The position numbers and the translations under genes were made by a program. Below, one piece after another: positions 25,700 to 33,768 of a DNA stretch of 64,000 nucleotides (its first letter is position 1; each line of letters begins with the position of its first letter). The stretch lies in assembly GCA_000723505.1 (NCBI GenBank), contig HG934468.1, forward strand, positions 1,086,798 to 1,150,797, in the 5' to 3' direction. This DNA is from Mucinivorans hirudinis. GTDB taxonomy: Bacteria > Bacteroidota > Bacteroidia > Bacteroidales > Rikenellaceae. Under the pieces are notes generated by a model. The model was not told the DNA's origin, ran no database searches, and saw only the letters and a program-made list of their open reading frames with translations.

Positions 25700-25870
25700 T
25701 TATTAAATCGGCATTAAATAATTTGGATAATTGTGAATAAGTTCAAGGCTTGACGCGCAATAAAAACCGCAGTATCGTAGACTTATATGAGGATTTTATT
25801 GGGTGGGCATAACGCTGAAATTGAGCGAAAGAGTTGTCAAAAATCCAAATCGTTTAATGCCGAGTTAATA
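25700..25870. mobile_element. MITE-like inverted-repeat element, no ORF
   Basis: A left arm at 25700-25728 (TTATTAAATCGGCATTAAAT...) is nearly the reverse complement of a right arm at 25843-25870 (ATCCAAATCGTTTAATGCCG...). Between them lie about 114 bases whose right part matches 6407-6490. The unit is about 171 bases, has no coding capacity and ends next to the ung stop. The end motif GCCGAGTTAATA recurs at 24089-24102, 40623-40634 and, reversed, at 3448-3462. The rest of the 340-base gap (25534-25699) shows no gene. No flanking target duplication could be confirmed. Confidence 0.5.
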
Positions 25871-25873
25871 GTC

Positions 25874-26542
25874 CTACCACTCTATCGCCTCTTGCATATA
25901 TTCATTAGCAAGGGCGAAGTGTCTCGAGCCGAGAAAACCGCGATAGGCAGAGAGTGGCGAGGGGTGAACTGCCTGTAATACAAGGTTATCAGATGCATCA
26001 ACAAATGCCGCCTTACGTTGAGCATAAGCCCCCCACAACATATATACAACCCCTTTTTTGTGTTCGGCAATGCGTGCAATAACAGCATCGGTGAACCTCT
26101 CCCAGCCACGCCCCGCGTGGGAGGCGGCACTATGCGCCCTCACCGTCAGTACAGAGTTGAGCAATAACACGCCCTGCGCCGCCCACCGCTCCAAATCACC
26201 ATCTTCGGGACGCTGAGTGTATCCGTTACTTGCCACCTCTCTAAAAATATTTTGGAGCGAGGGAGGATACATAACACCCTTTGACACCGAAAAGCATAAG
26301 CCATTTGCCTGTCCTTCACCGTGGTAGGGATCTTGTCCTAGGATTACAACTTTGAGTTTATCTATAGGGCATAAATCAAATGCACGAAAAATATTCTCTC
26401 CCTGAGGGAAAACCTTTTGCGTGGCATACTCCTCTTTGACGAAATTTATCAAATCGTCGAAATATGGCTTGTCGAACTCATCCCGCAGGAGTTCGTACCA
26501 ATGGTCGGCGATGCGCACTTTTGGATGGGAATTTTGAGTCAT
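25874..26542 (-). CDS. ung: Uracil-DNA glycosylase
   Basis: Removes uracil from DNA in base-excision repair. The 222 residues contain the water-activating motif GQDPYHG (D71), FSVSKGVMYPPSLQNIF, LLLNSVLTV, and the minor-groove loop HPSPLSAYRGF with catalytic H193, all family-1 UDG features. The ATG overlaps the cca stop by 4 bases (26539-26542), so translation is likely coupled. Confidence 0.97.
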   Translation of the reverse strand: MTQNSHPKVRIADHWYELLRDEFDKPYFDDLINFVKEEYATQKVFPQGENIFRAFDLCPIDKLKVVILGQDPYHGEGQANGLCFSVSKGVMYPPSLQNIFREVASNGYTQRPEDGDLERWAAQGVLLLNSVLTVRAHSAASHAGRGWERFTDAVIARIAEHKKGVVYMLWGAYAQRKAAFVDASDNLVLQAVHPSPLSAYRGFLGSRHFALANEYMQEAIEW

Positions 26543-27939
26543 TGGGGGAGGGTAATTTCTAAGTTAAAGTCGCGGCGGGCAATCTCTATCATCATATCGT
26601 ATGCCGCCTGATATTCATTGGGAATTGCACCCTCTAATATGGCGTCTTTTATCTGCTCTTTAATCAACCCCACCATCCGGCAAGGCTCGATGCCATAGAA
26701 CTGCATAATCATATCGCCGGTGATGGGCGGTTGGAAATTGCGGATGCGGTCTTTCTCCTCAATCTCGACCATTTTGCTACGAACAATCTCGAAATTACGC
26801 AGATACCGTCGCACTTTCTCGTCATTCTTCGACGTTATATCAGCCTGGCACAAGAGCATCAAATCCTCCGCATCGTTCCCCGCCTCGAACAAGAGCCGCC
26901 GCACAGCCGAATCGGTAACCTCATCTTCGGAGAGGACTATCGGACGAAGGTGCAAAAATATCAACTTCTGCACATAACGCAACTCATCACCCAAAGGCAG
27001 GCGTAATTTGCGAAAAATGCGTCCCGCCATCTTCGACCCCAGAACTTCGTGCTGGTGAAAAGTCCACCCTATGTTCTCCTCCCAATGCTTTGTTTGAGGC
27101 TTTGCAATGTCGTGAAGCAGTGCTGCCCAGCGAAGCCACAGATTATCGCTGCGCTCACAAACGTTATCCAGCACCTGCAAAGTATGGTAAAAATTGTCTT
27201 TATGCGCACGGTTACCCACTCTGTCCACACCCTTCAAAGCTGACAGTTCAGCAAAAACAAGTTTCAATAAGCCACACTCCTCCAATAATTTGAAGCCGAT
27301 TGAGGGCTTTGGGCAACGTATAATTTTCTCTAACTCGGTGGTGATGCGCTCCTGAGAGATTATTTCAATTCGGAGGGCATTTCTTTTTATTGCCTCGAAT
27401 GTTTCGGTAAAAATCGTATAATCCAGTTGAGTGGCAAAGCGTATGGCGCGCAACATCCTCAGAGGATCATCCGAGAAGGTAACATCGGGGTCTAAGGGGG
27501 TGCGTATTATCCCCTCCCGCATATCGCACACTCCGCCGAATGGGTCTAATAGAAATCCGTAATTATCGGCGTTTAAGCCGAATGCCATTGCATTGATGGT
27601 GAAATCGCGGCGGCGTTGGTCGTCCTCCAAAGTGCCTTGCTCTACTATCGGTTTGCGCGAGTCGCGGTTATAGCTCTCCTTACGTGCCCCCACAAACTCA
27701 TACTCCCGCTCGCCGACACGAACCATCGCCGTACCGAAATTCTTGAAAACCATAACCGGTCTTTTTACCTCTTGTGAAAACCTCTCCGCCAGCGCAATGC
27801 CGCTGCCCACGACCATTATATCGACATCGGTTATCGACCTTTGCAAAAAAGTATCACGCACAAAACCGCCGATAGCATAAGCTCTCAACCCCATTTCATC
27901 GGCAATAGCCCCTATTTGCGGCAAATATTTATCCTCCAT
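26539..27939 (-). CDS. cca: tRNA nucleotidyltransferase / poly(A) polymerase with HD domain
   Basis: Class II nucleotidyltransferase of 466 residues. The nucleotide loop GGFVRD (24-29) and the metal-binding aspartates DVD (D38, D40) define the head. RRRDFTINAMAF and DPLRMLRAIRFA follow, as in CCA-adding enzymes and poly(A) polymerases. A C-terminal HD domain (RWAALLHDIAKPQT, then HLRP) spans about 250-380. The tRNA-Gln in this window does not encode its CCA, so a CCA-adding enzyme is needed; that fits, but the sequence alone does not exclude poly(A) polymerase activity. Overlaps ung by 4 bases. Confidence 0.9.
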   Translation of the reverse strand: MEDKYLPQIGAIADEMGLRAYAIGGFVRDTFLQRSITDVDIMVVGSGIALAERFSQEVKRPVMVFKNFGTAMVRVGEREYEFVGARKESYNRDSRKPIVEQGTLEDDQRRRDFTINAMAFGLNADNYGFLLDPFGGVCDMREGIIRTPLDPDVTFSDDPLRMLRAIRFATQLDYTIFTETFEAIKRNALRIEIISQERITTELEKIIRCPKPSIGFKLLEECGLLKLVFAELSALKGVDRVGNRAHKDNFYHTLQVLDNVCERSDNLWLRWAALLHDIAKPQTKHWEENIGWTFHQHEVLGSKMAGRIFRKLRLPLGDELRYVQKLIFLHLRPIVLSEDEVTDSAVRRLLFEAGNDAEDLMLLCQADITSKNDEKVRRYLRNFEIVRSKMVEIEEKDRIRNFQPPITGDMIMQFYGIEPCRMVGLIKEQIKDAILEGAIPNEYQAAYDMMIEIARRDFNLEITLPQ

Positions 27940-27963
27940 ATATGTATCTACAAAACTTCAGCA

Positions 27964-27971
27964 CAAAGGTA
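27964..27971 (-). promoter_or_regulatory. Bacteroidetes -7 box of the cca-ung operon
   Basis: TACCTTTG on the minus strand, 24 bases before the cca ATG. ATTG lies 20 bases further upstream as a partial -33 box. Confidence 0.6.
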
Positions 27972-28007
27972 GCAATAATATTTCACACCCTCAATCATAT
28001 TATTAAT

Positions 28008-28022
28008 GGGGCTTCTAAAAAA
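28008..28022. repeat. Dispersed GGGGCTTCTAAAAA arm beside a terminator
   Basis: GGGGCTTCTAAAAAA directly follows (on the minus strand) the efflux-operon terminator, so its A-run is the T-run of that terminator. Only one arm is present. Confidence 0.55.
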
Positions 28023-28056
28023 CGATGGCTCTGAAAATTGATTTTCAGAGCCATCG
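28017..28056 (-). terminator. Intrinsic terminator of the efflux operon
   Basis: On the minus strand CGATGGCTCTGAAAAT (28056-28041) pairs with its perfect complement at 28038-28023 and is followed by TTTTTT. The 16-base arms meet at a 2-base centre, so the A-T end opens into a loop. It starts 7 bases past the RND stop. Confidence 0.9.
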
Positions 28057-28062
28057 CCTCGT

Positions 28063-31000
28063 CTATCTCTTAGAGAAGACTCGCTTAACTTTCAACGTCC
28101 CCTGGTGTGCTATGTAGTACATAACGGGGATGAAGACAAGCGTTAGGAAGGTTGCAAAGGTCAGACCGAAGACAATAGCCCACGCCAACGGACCAAAGAA
28201 TGCCGTATTATCTCCGCCAAAGTAGATGTGCGGGGAGAAGCTCTCGAACAAGCCTGCAAAGTCGATATTCATACCGATAGCCAGTGGGATAAGACCGAGA
28301 ATCGTAGAGACAGCCGTGAGTACCACCGGTATTATCCGAGTTTTGCCTGCCTGAACAATAGCCTCCTTGAGCGGCATACCCTCGCCCATCAACACATCTG
28401 TAAATTCCACCAAAAGAATACCGTTTCTAATAACAATCCCGGCAAGAGCCACAACACCCAATCCGGTCATTATTATCGAAATTGGCATTCCCGTAGCCAT
28501 AAACCCTATCAGAACGCCAATCAACGAGAAAATCACCTCGCTCAGAATCACAAACGGCTTGGTGAGTGAATTGAACTGCGTAATGAGAATGAAGAAGATG
28601 ATAAAGAGTGCAGCCATCATTGCTCCGCCGAGGAAGCCTGCCGACTCTTGCTGGTCTTCTTGCTCACCCGTGAAGCCCACAGTCACACCCTTGGGCAGTT
28701 CATATGTGGGCAGCGCACGTTCTATTTGCGAGATTATCACATTGGCGTTGTAACCGTTCAAGACGTTAGAACTCAATGTTATCACGCGCTGCTCATTGAT
28801 GCGTGTTATTGAGCCGTAGGAGTTCACGTAGTCCAAATCGACCACCGACGAGAGTGGAATTTGGCGGAACGTACCACTCGCCATATCGCGGTAGGTGATG
28901 GGCAACTCGATGAGGGCATCAATATCCTCGCGCTGCTCCTTTTTCAGGCGCACCATGATGGGGTATTGGTCTTCGCCATCGCGATATTTACTCACCTCCT
29001 TGCCGTAGAGGGCATTACGCATTGTGGCACCGATATTTCCCGAACTCATACCATTGTAGTTAGCACGCAGGCGGTCAATCTTAACAACCAATTCGGGTTT
29101 GGAGGTCTCGAAGTCCATCTCCAATTTTTCGATACCCGGGATTTGCAATGAATCAACAATATATGCCTTCAGACCCTGTGCCGCGGTCACCAACTCATCG
29201 AGGTTTTCGCCGCGAATCTCCATATTGATAGGTTTACCCGTTGGCGGACCCATCTTGTTCTTATCCACCTTGATGATAGCTCCCGGCACCCCCTGCACCG
29301 CATCGCGAATTTTGGGTAGATAGGAGGAAGTGGGCTCACCCGTGCGTTCGCCTACCTCGCGGAAGTTCACCGAAATCTTACTCTTGTTACCCACCTTTGT
29401 ACCACCGTCGAAGCTGCTCTCCGAGGCGTTGAGCGCCACGTTGGCAATCAGGGACTCCACGTCGGGATTATCCTTACCCACAACCTGCGCCACACGTCGT
29501 TCGAGTTCGCGCGTGATGGAGTCAGTAACCAGAATATCCGTGCCCTCGGGCAGTTGAGTGTATACCAAGATGGTATTAGGTTCATTATCAGGAAAGAATA
29601 CAACCTGCGGCTTTACTATGCCCACAGCCACAATCACAACGACCAAAAGTCCGATAAGCGAAGTAAACAGCCACATCGGACGGCGACCATTGATTGTCCA
29701 CCGCAGAACGCGCTCATAAAAACGCATTAGGGCAGGTAGGAAACTCACCTGAAAATGGTGTATGATGATACGTCCGTAGGCATTGTAGAATAGATATGTG
29801 AGTGCCAAGAACACAACCACATTACCCCACAGCACCGAGCCTGCCAAATAGAATGGCGCACTTACCAAAGCAAAAAGCAGTGTATTTTTAAGCACTTTGC
29901 GTAACTTTGCTCCCACCAATTTTTCGCCCTTATCCTCCTCGTGGCTCATAAACTGAACCGCAAAGACAGGGTTTATGATATAGGCAACCAAGAGCGAAGC
30001 CGTCAGAGTAATAATAATGGTCACGGGAAGGAAAACCATAAACTCACCAACCATACCGGGCCAAAAACATAGCGGGACGAAGGGAGCAATAGTTGTCATC
30101 GTGCCCGAAAGAATCGGCACAAACACCTCGCCCGCAGCACGCTTTGCAGCCTCGGCAATAGGCATATTGCCCTTGTGTTTATTGAAGATGCGGTGTGTGT
30201 TCTCAATAACCACAATCGCATCATCCACCACAATACCCAGCGCAAAGATGAAGCTGAACATCACCAACATATTCATCGAGAAGCCGATAATGGGCAGTGT
30301 AAGGTATGCCAAACACATCGACAGTGGCACGGCAACACCCACAAAAATCGCATTGACCAGCCCCATAAAGAAGGTGAGCACGATGGTTACGAGGATGAAA
30401 CCAATCAAAATGGTGTTATTGAGTTCTTCAAGCGTAGCGCGGGTATATCGCGACTGGTCTCCCGTGAAGGTAACCTTGATGGATTTTGGGAAAGCACCCT
30501 GCTCCAAGCCGGCAATTATCGCCTTGACATTGTCGATGGTCTCCAGCAGGTTTGCTCCCGACCTCTTTACCACGTTCAGGGTAACCACATTACCACCATC
30601 CAATCGGGCAAAGCTGTCCTGCTCGGCATAGGAGTCCTCCACCTTGGCAATATCCTTGAGTGTAACCTGCGCACCGTTGCTGGAGCTGACCACCAAATTT
30701 TCGATAGTTGCCATATCCGCAAACTCACCCACCACACGCATCGAACGCTCCATTCCGGTCATCTTCAAAGTACCACTCGCCACCGTCATATTCTCAAAGG
30801 CTACAGCCTGCTCAATATTAGAGAATGTTACCCCCGCCGCATTCATCTTATACAAATCCACGTTGATTTGTATCTCGCGGTCGAGAGCACCGATAACATC
30901 CACACGGTTCACCGCCGGCAGACTCTCGATTTTGTCCTTTGCATCATCGGCATACTTTTTGAGCTGCACGAGATTCTCCTCCTCCGACGAAAGGTTGATG

Positions 31001-31443
31001 TAGATAATCGGGAATTCCGAGAAGCTGATTTCTATCACCTGCGGGTCGTTGGGAAGGTCGTTAGGGAGGTCTTTTTTAGCCTTGTCCACAGCATTTTTTA
31101 CACGTTGCTTCGCCTCCACGGGGTCTACCCCCGTGTTGAACTCCACGTTAATCATCGACACATCCTGCATCGACTTGCTGGTGATTTTTTTGACATCGCT
31201 CTCCCCCTTGAGGTTCTTTTCCAAATAACGCGTTACCAGATTCTCAATATCCGTGGGCGATGTGCCGGGATAGATTGTGGAGACGATAAAGGTTGGAATC
31301 ACAAGGTCGGGGAACTGCTCCTTGGGCAGCGCCTTGTAACTCATCCAACCAAAGAGGACAAGCATCAGTGTGAGGACATAGATGCTCGTCTTGTTATTAA
31401 TAGCCCACGAGGTGGGCTTGAATTCTTTGAATTTTTCGCTCAT
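28063..31443 (-). CDS. RND-family efflux transporter, inner-membrane pump
   Basis: Proton-driven trimeric pump of the AcrB/MexB (HAE1) superfamily, 1126 residues from the start MSEKFKEFKPTSWAINNK. It has the usual twofold plan: TM1 (YVLTLMLVLFGWMSY), a periplasmic porter loop starting PDLVIPTFIVSTIYPGTSP, a cluster of TM2-TM6 with GIVVDDAIVVIENTHRIF (paired aspartates of the proton relay in TM4), TM7 near residue 600, a second porter loop, and TM8-TM12. There is an unusual insertion of two extra hydrophobic segments between TM6 and TM7. The substrate is unknown; divalent-cation (CusA) motifs are not seen. It is the last gene of tetR-tolC-mfp-omp-rnd, and a palindromic repeat lies just upstream. 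Confidence 0.94.
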   Translation of the reverse strand: MSEKFKEFKPTSWAINNKTSIYVLTLMLVLFGWMSYKALPKEQFPDLVIPTFIVSTIYPGTSPTDIENLVTRYLEKNLKGESDVKKITSKSMQDVSMINVEFNTGVDPVEAKQRVKNAVDKAKKDLPNDLPNDPQVIEISFSEFPIIYINLSSEEENLVQLKKYADDAKDKIESLPAVNRVDVIGALDREIQINVDLYKMNAAGVTFSNIEQAVAFENMTVASGTLKMTGMERSMRVVGEFADMATIENLVVSSSNGAQVTLKDIAKVEDSYAEQDSFARLDGGNVVTLNVVKRSGANLLETIDNVKAIIAGLEQGAFPKSIKVTFTGDQSRYTRATLEELNNTILIGFILVTIVLTFFMGLVNAIFVGVAVPLSMCLAYLTLPIIGFSMNMLVMFSFIFALGIVVDDAIVVIENTHRIFNKHKGNMPIAEAAKRAAGEVFVPILSGTMTTIAPFVPLCFWPGMVGEFMVFLPVTIIITLTASLLVAYIINPVFAVQFMSHEEDKGEKLVGAKLRKVLKNTLLFALVSAPFYLAGSVLWGNVVVFLALTYLFYNAYGRIIIHHFQVSFLPALMRFYERVLRWTINGRRPMWLFTSLIGLLVVVIVAVGIVKPQVVFFPDNEPNTILVYTQLPEGTDILVTDSITRELERRVAQVVGKDNPDVESLIANVALNASESSFDGGTKVGNKSKISVNFREVGERTGEPTSSYLPKIRDAVQGVPGAIIKVDKNKMGPPTGKPINMEIRGENLDELVTAAQGLKAYIVDSLQIPGIEKLEMDFETSKPELVVKIDRLRANYNGMSSGNIGATMRNALYGKEVSKYRDGEDQYPIMVRLKKEQREDIDALIELPITYRDMASGTFRQIPLSSVVDLDYVNSYGSITRINEQRVITLSSNVLNGYNANVIISQIERALPTYELPKGVTVGFTGEQEDQQESAGFLGGAMMAALFIIFFILITQFNSLTKPFVILSEVIFSLIGVLIGFMATGMPISIIMTGLGVVALAGIVIRNGILLVEFTDVLMGEGMPLKEAIVQAGKTRIIPVVLTAVSTILGLIPLAIGMNIDFAGLFESFSPHIYFGGDNTAFFGPLAWAIVFGLTFATFLTLVFIPVMYYIAHQGTLKVKRVFSKR

Positions 31444-31452
31444 AATTTTTCT

Positions 31453-31524
31453 GTGATGATTGGTGATTTGTGATTTGTGATGAGCGATTATATCACAAAT
31501 CACTAATCACAAATCACTAATCAC
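31453..31524. repeat. Tandem and inverted TGATTTGTGAT repeat between efflux genes
   Basis: Two 14-base direct repeats, ATCACAAATCACTA, occupy 31492-31519 and are followed by ATCAC. The complementary GTGATTTGTGAT lies at 31470-31481, so a 12-base-pair hairpin forms with a 10-base loop and can slip by one repeat unit. It fills most of the 89-base gap between the outer-membrane protein gene and the pump gene. Confidence 0.75.
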
Positions 31525-31532
31525 ATTACACA

Positions 31533-32507
31533 CTATAAAGTAAACGAGTAACCAACCATAACCGAACCTGCTCCAATGTTGTTTTTGCCGTTCTTTTGGT
31601 AATCCTTCTGAATGTTGAGGAAACCGTAATTGCCACCACCTTCGATAAACACCTTGCCGCGGTTGCAAACCTGGTAAGAGAACCCCACTCCACCAATAAA
31701 ACCAACGTTGATGCGATTCACATCCGACGTAATGTCTGTGGTATTGTCAAAGGATTGATTCTTGACGTTTTCATCAAAGCTTTTGAAGAAGCCGGGCATC
31801 TGACCAAATCCGTCAAAAAGTATGGCTCTTGACATTGCATCTAAACTCCCAAAAGTGGGCGTGGCGCGTGCATAACCATAAAAGTCCAACCCATTAGAGT
31901 ATGCTTTAAGGTCTGATTTTCCGCTCGTTACCTGCCTTGCGCTTGTCAGGTAAGAGGCAAAGAAACCGGCGCTTACATATACACGAAATGGTGATTTGTT
32001 TCCGAGATTCCAGCCGAACTTAGCTTGCACGGGCAACATAATATAGTCGAACTCCGCCTTACTACTGAAGTCTGCCCAGAGATAATCGGTAGGCATCATA
32101 GATTTGGCTGCCGCGCCGATTGCCTTGGCTTGTGCTTCGGGGAATTGATTCCGAATCAGTGTCTGAACTAATCCTTCGCACGCAGGTGTGTACATTGTCG
32201 AGACAAATTTTTCTGCCGGCATAGCCTGAAAACCATTCTTCTGTCCGCCCTGACGGCTATACTCCAAACCGGCTTGAAGCGAGAAGGTTTTTGAAATCTG
32301 AAATTCGGCAAACGCTCCGCCGCCAAATGCCATTATCGAACCGTAACCCTCGCTCAGAGGAGTTGCAAATTCGTTGTTAGAGGTGAGGTTGGGGATGGTC
32401 AAACCACCCTTGAGACCTATCGATATTTGTGCTTTTACACCCGTTACCATCGCAGCTGTTGCAATGATAGCAATAATAAAGATTGTTTTTTTCATTGATT
32501 TTTTCAT
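31533..32507 (-). CDS. Outer-membrane beta-barrel protein (PorT-like)
   Basis: Predicted outer-membrane barrel of about 324 residues. The signal peptide is MKKSMKKTIFIIAIIATAAM...KAQ, and the first strands are ISIGLKGGLTIPNL, the usual opening of the Bacteroidetes outer_membrane beta-barrel family. Alternating strands with AFGGGAFAEFQISKTFSLQAGLEYSRQG follow, and the last strand ends in a hydrophobic pattern with phenylalanine near the terminus (VMVGYSFTL). A second in-frame start 4 codons on (32495) is equally likely. It sits inside the efflux operon between adaptor and pump, which is not the standard set; it might be a passenger or help the pump reach the outer membrane. Confidence 0.82.
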   Translation of the reverse strand: MKKSMKKTIFIIAIIATAAMVTGVKAQISIGLKGGLTIPNLTSNNEFATPLSEGYGSIMAFGGGAFAEFQISKTFSLQAGLEYSRQGGQKNGFQAMPAEKFVSTMYTPACEGLVQTLIRNQFPEAQAKAIGAAAKSMMPTDYLWADFSSKAEFDYIMLPVQAKFGWNLGNKSPFRVYVSAGFFASYLTSARQVTSGKSDLKAYSNGLDFYGYARATPTFGSLDAMSRAILFDGFGQMPGFFKSFDENVKNQSFDNTTDITSDVNRINVGFIGGVGFSYQVCNRGKVFIEGGGNYGFLNIQKDYQKNGKNNIGAGSVMVGYSFTL

Positions 32508-32578
32508 TGTTTTTTTTTGTAAATAATTATAGTGGGACAACCGGCACAAGCACTCTTGGCAACCCGATTCCTCGGAAA

Positions 32579-33694
32579 TTATTTCACCGACACCTCCACA
32601 CCATCTTCGAGAGTTTGGTAGCCTGTGGTTACTATCTTGTCACCAACTTGCAAACCCTCCAAAATCTCAACATCGCGCTCCGACTTAACGCCCGTCTTGA
32701 TGGCACGTCTCACCGCGTAACTCTTACCATCTCTCTGCTCGAGAACATAGACAAATTCGCCGCTATTGTTCGCAAAGACCAAATTGATGGGAATGGCAAT
32801 CGTATTCGCCGATTTGTAACTCTCTATGGCAATTTTAGCCAACATATTAGCCTTGACATCGGTGATGCCGCTCGGAAGCACCGACTCGATTAAAAAAGTA
32901 CGGTTCTTGGGGTTTATGTAATTACTCACCGATGTGATAGTCAAATCATAAGACTTGTTAATATCGGGGAAATTTACTGATACCTTGTCGCCCTTGGCAA
33001 CCGATGAGCTGTAGTTTTCGGAAACCTCGGCGACAAGTTTGAGTTTGGTGAGGTTAATCATCATAGCAAGAGGTACTACGGGTGATACAATCTGCCCTAT
33101 TTTCACCGGCACCGACTCAATTGTGCCTCCAAATGGAGCACGTACCACATATAGATCCATCTGCTCTTTGAGCGAGGCAATTCTATCTTCGAGCGCCTTT
33201 TTCTGATTTTTGGCTTGAATATATTGAATCTCCGAGCCGATTGAGTCTTTCCATAGTGCCGCCTGCCGCTCGTAGACCGTCTTCGCCAAGTCCAGCGAGG
33301 TTTGAAGCTCCACCATCGACTTTTTGAGTATCTTGTCATCTATGCGAGCCAACTCTTCGCCGGCTTTGACTGCCTGACCTACTTTTGCATTGAGGTATAC
33401 AAGCTCGCCCGAGGCACGAGGGTTGAGCGTGACAATTTCATCGCCATCTACCGTACCTTGTATGGTAACCTTGCGTGAAAACGGTTGATTCTCGAGGGTT
33501 GCCACCTCCACAAACTTAATGTTGGGATTCTCTGCCGATGATGAGCTTGCGCCCAGTTCTGCCTCCAACCGGCGGATTTGTTCACCAAGAGACGCATAGT
33601 CGGCACGAAGTTTTTCGAGCTGCGCCTTTTTGTCAGCCGAGCCGCACGAGACTACTAAAAGCGAAACCGCTGAAATTAAAAGAAACTGTTTCAT
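32579..33694 (-). CDS. RND efflux periplasmic adaptor (membrane fusion protein), lipoprotein
   Basis: Links the inner-membrane pump to the TolC channel. The 371 residues begin with a lipoprotein signal (LLVVSC, C17). A heptad-like helix (KKAQLEKLRADYASLGEQIRRLEAEL) follows. The lipoyl half-motif GELVYLNAKVGQAVKAGEELARID lies around residues 92-115 and its partner APFGGTIESVPVKIGQIV around 183-200, with the alpha-hairpin between them. The beta-barrel and membrane-proximal domains complete the usual plan. Gene order and partners support the role. Confidence 0.93.
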   Translation of the reverse strand: MKQFLLISAVSLLVVSCGSADKKAQLEKLRADYASLGEQIRRLEAELGASSSSAENPNIKFVEVATLENQPFSRKVTIQGTVDGDEIVTLNPRASGELVYLNAKVGQAVKAGEELARIDDKILKKSMVELQTSLDLAKTVYERQAALWKDSIGSEIQYIQAKNQKKALEDRIASLKEQMDLYVVRAPFGGTIESVPVKIGQIVSPVVPLAMMINLTKLKLVAEVSENYSSSVAKGDKVSVNFPDINKSYDLTITSVSNYINPKNRTFLIESVLPSGITDVKANMLAKIAIESYKSANTIAIPINLVFANNSGEFVYVLEQRDGKSYAVRRAIKTGVKSERDVEILEGLQVGDKIVTTGYQTLEDGVEVSVK

Positions 33695-33716
33695 ATTGAT
33701 TTATTATTGTTTTGAA

Positions 33717-33766
33717 GTTGAGGGGTCGAATTGCTAAATCGTTGGTATTGATTCAACTTCTCAACC
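33717..33766. repeat. Palindromic repeat, copy 2 (partner at 3481-3529)
   Basis: GTTGAGGGGTCGAAT pairs with ATTCAACTTCTCAAC; the core GAATTGCTAAA and TATTGATTC are shared with copy 1. It lies between the tolC stop and the adaptor start and could modulate expression inside the operon. Confidence 0.6.
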
Positions 33767-33768
33767 TC

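Noticed and set aside
30175-31473. Plus-strand ORF of 432 codons
   Set aside because: It lies entirely antisense to the well-supported RND pump gene and its translation (many His, Arg) is typical of a reverse-frame shadow.
31492-31524. Possible CRISPR-like repeat
   Set aside because: Only two direct repeats of 14 bases with no spacers; no cas genes anywhere in the window.
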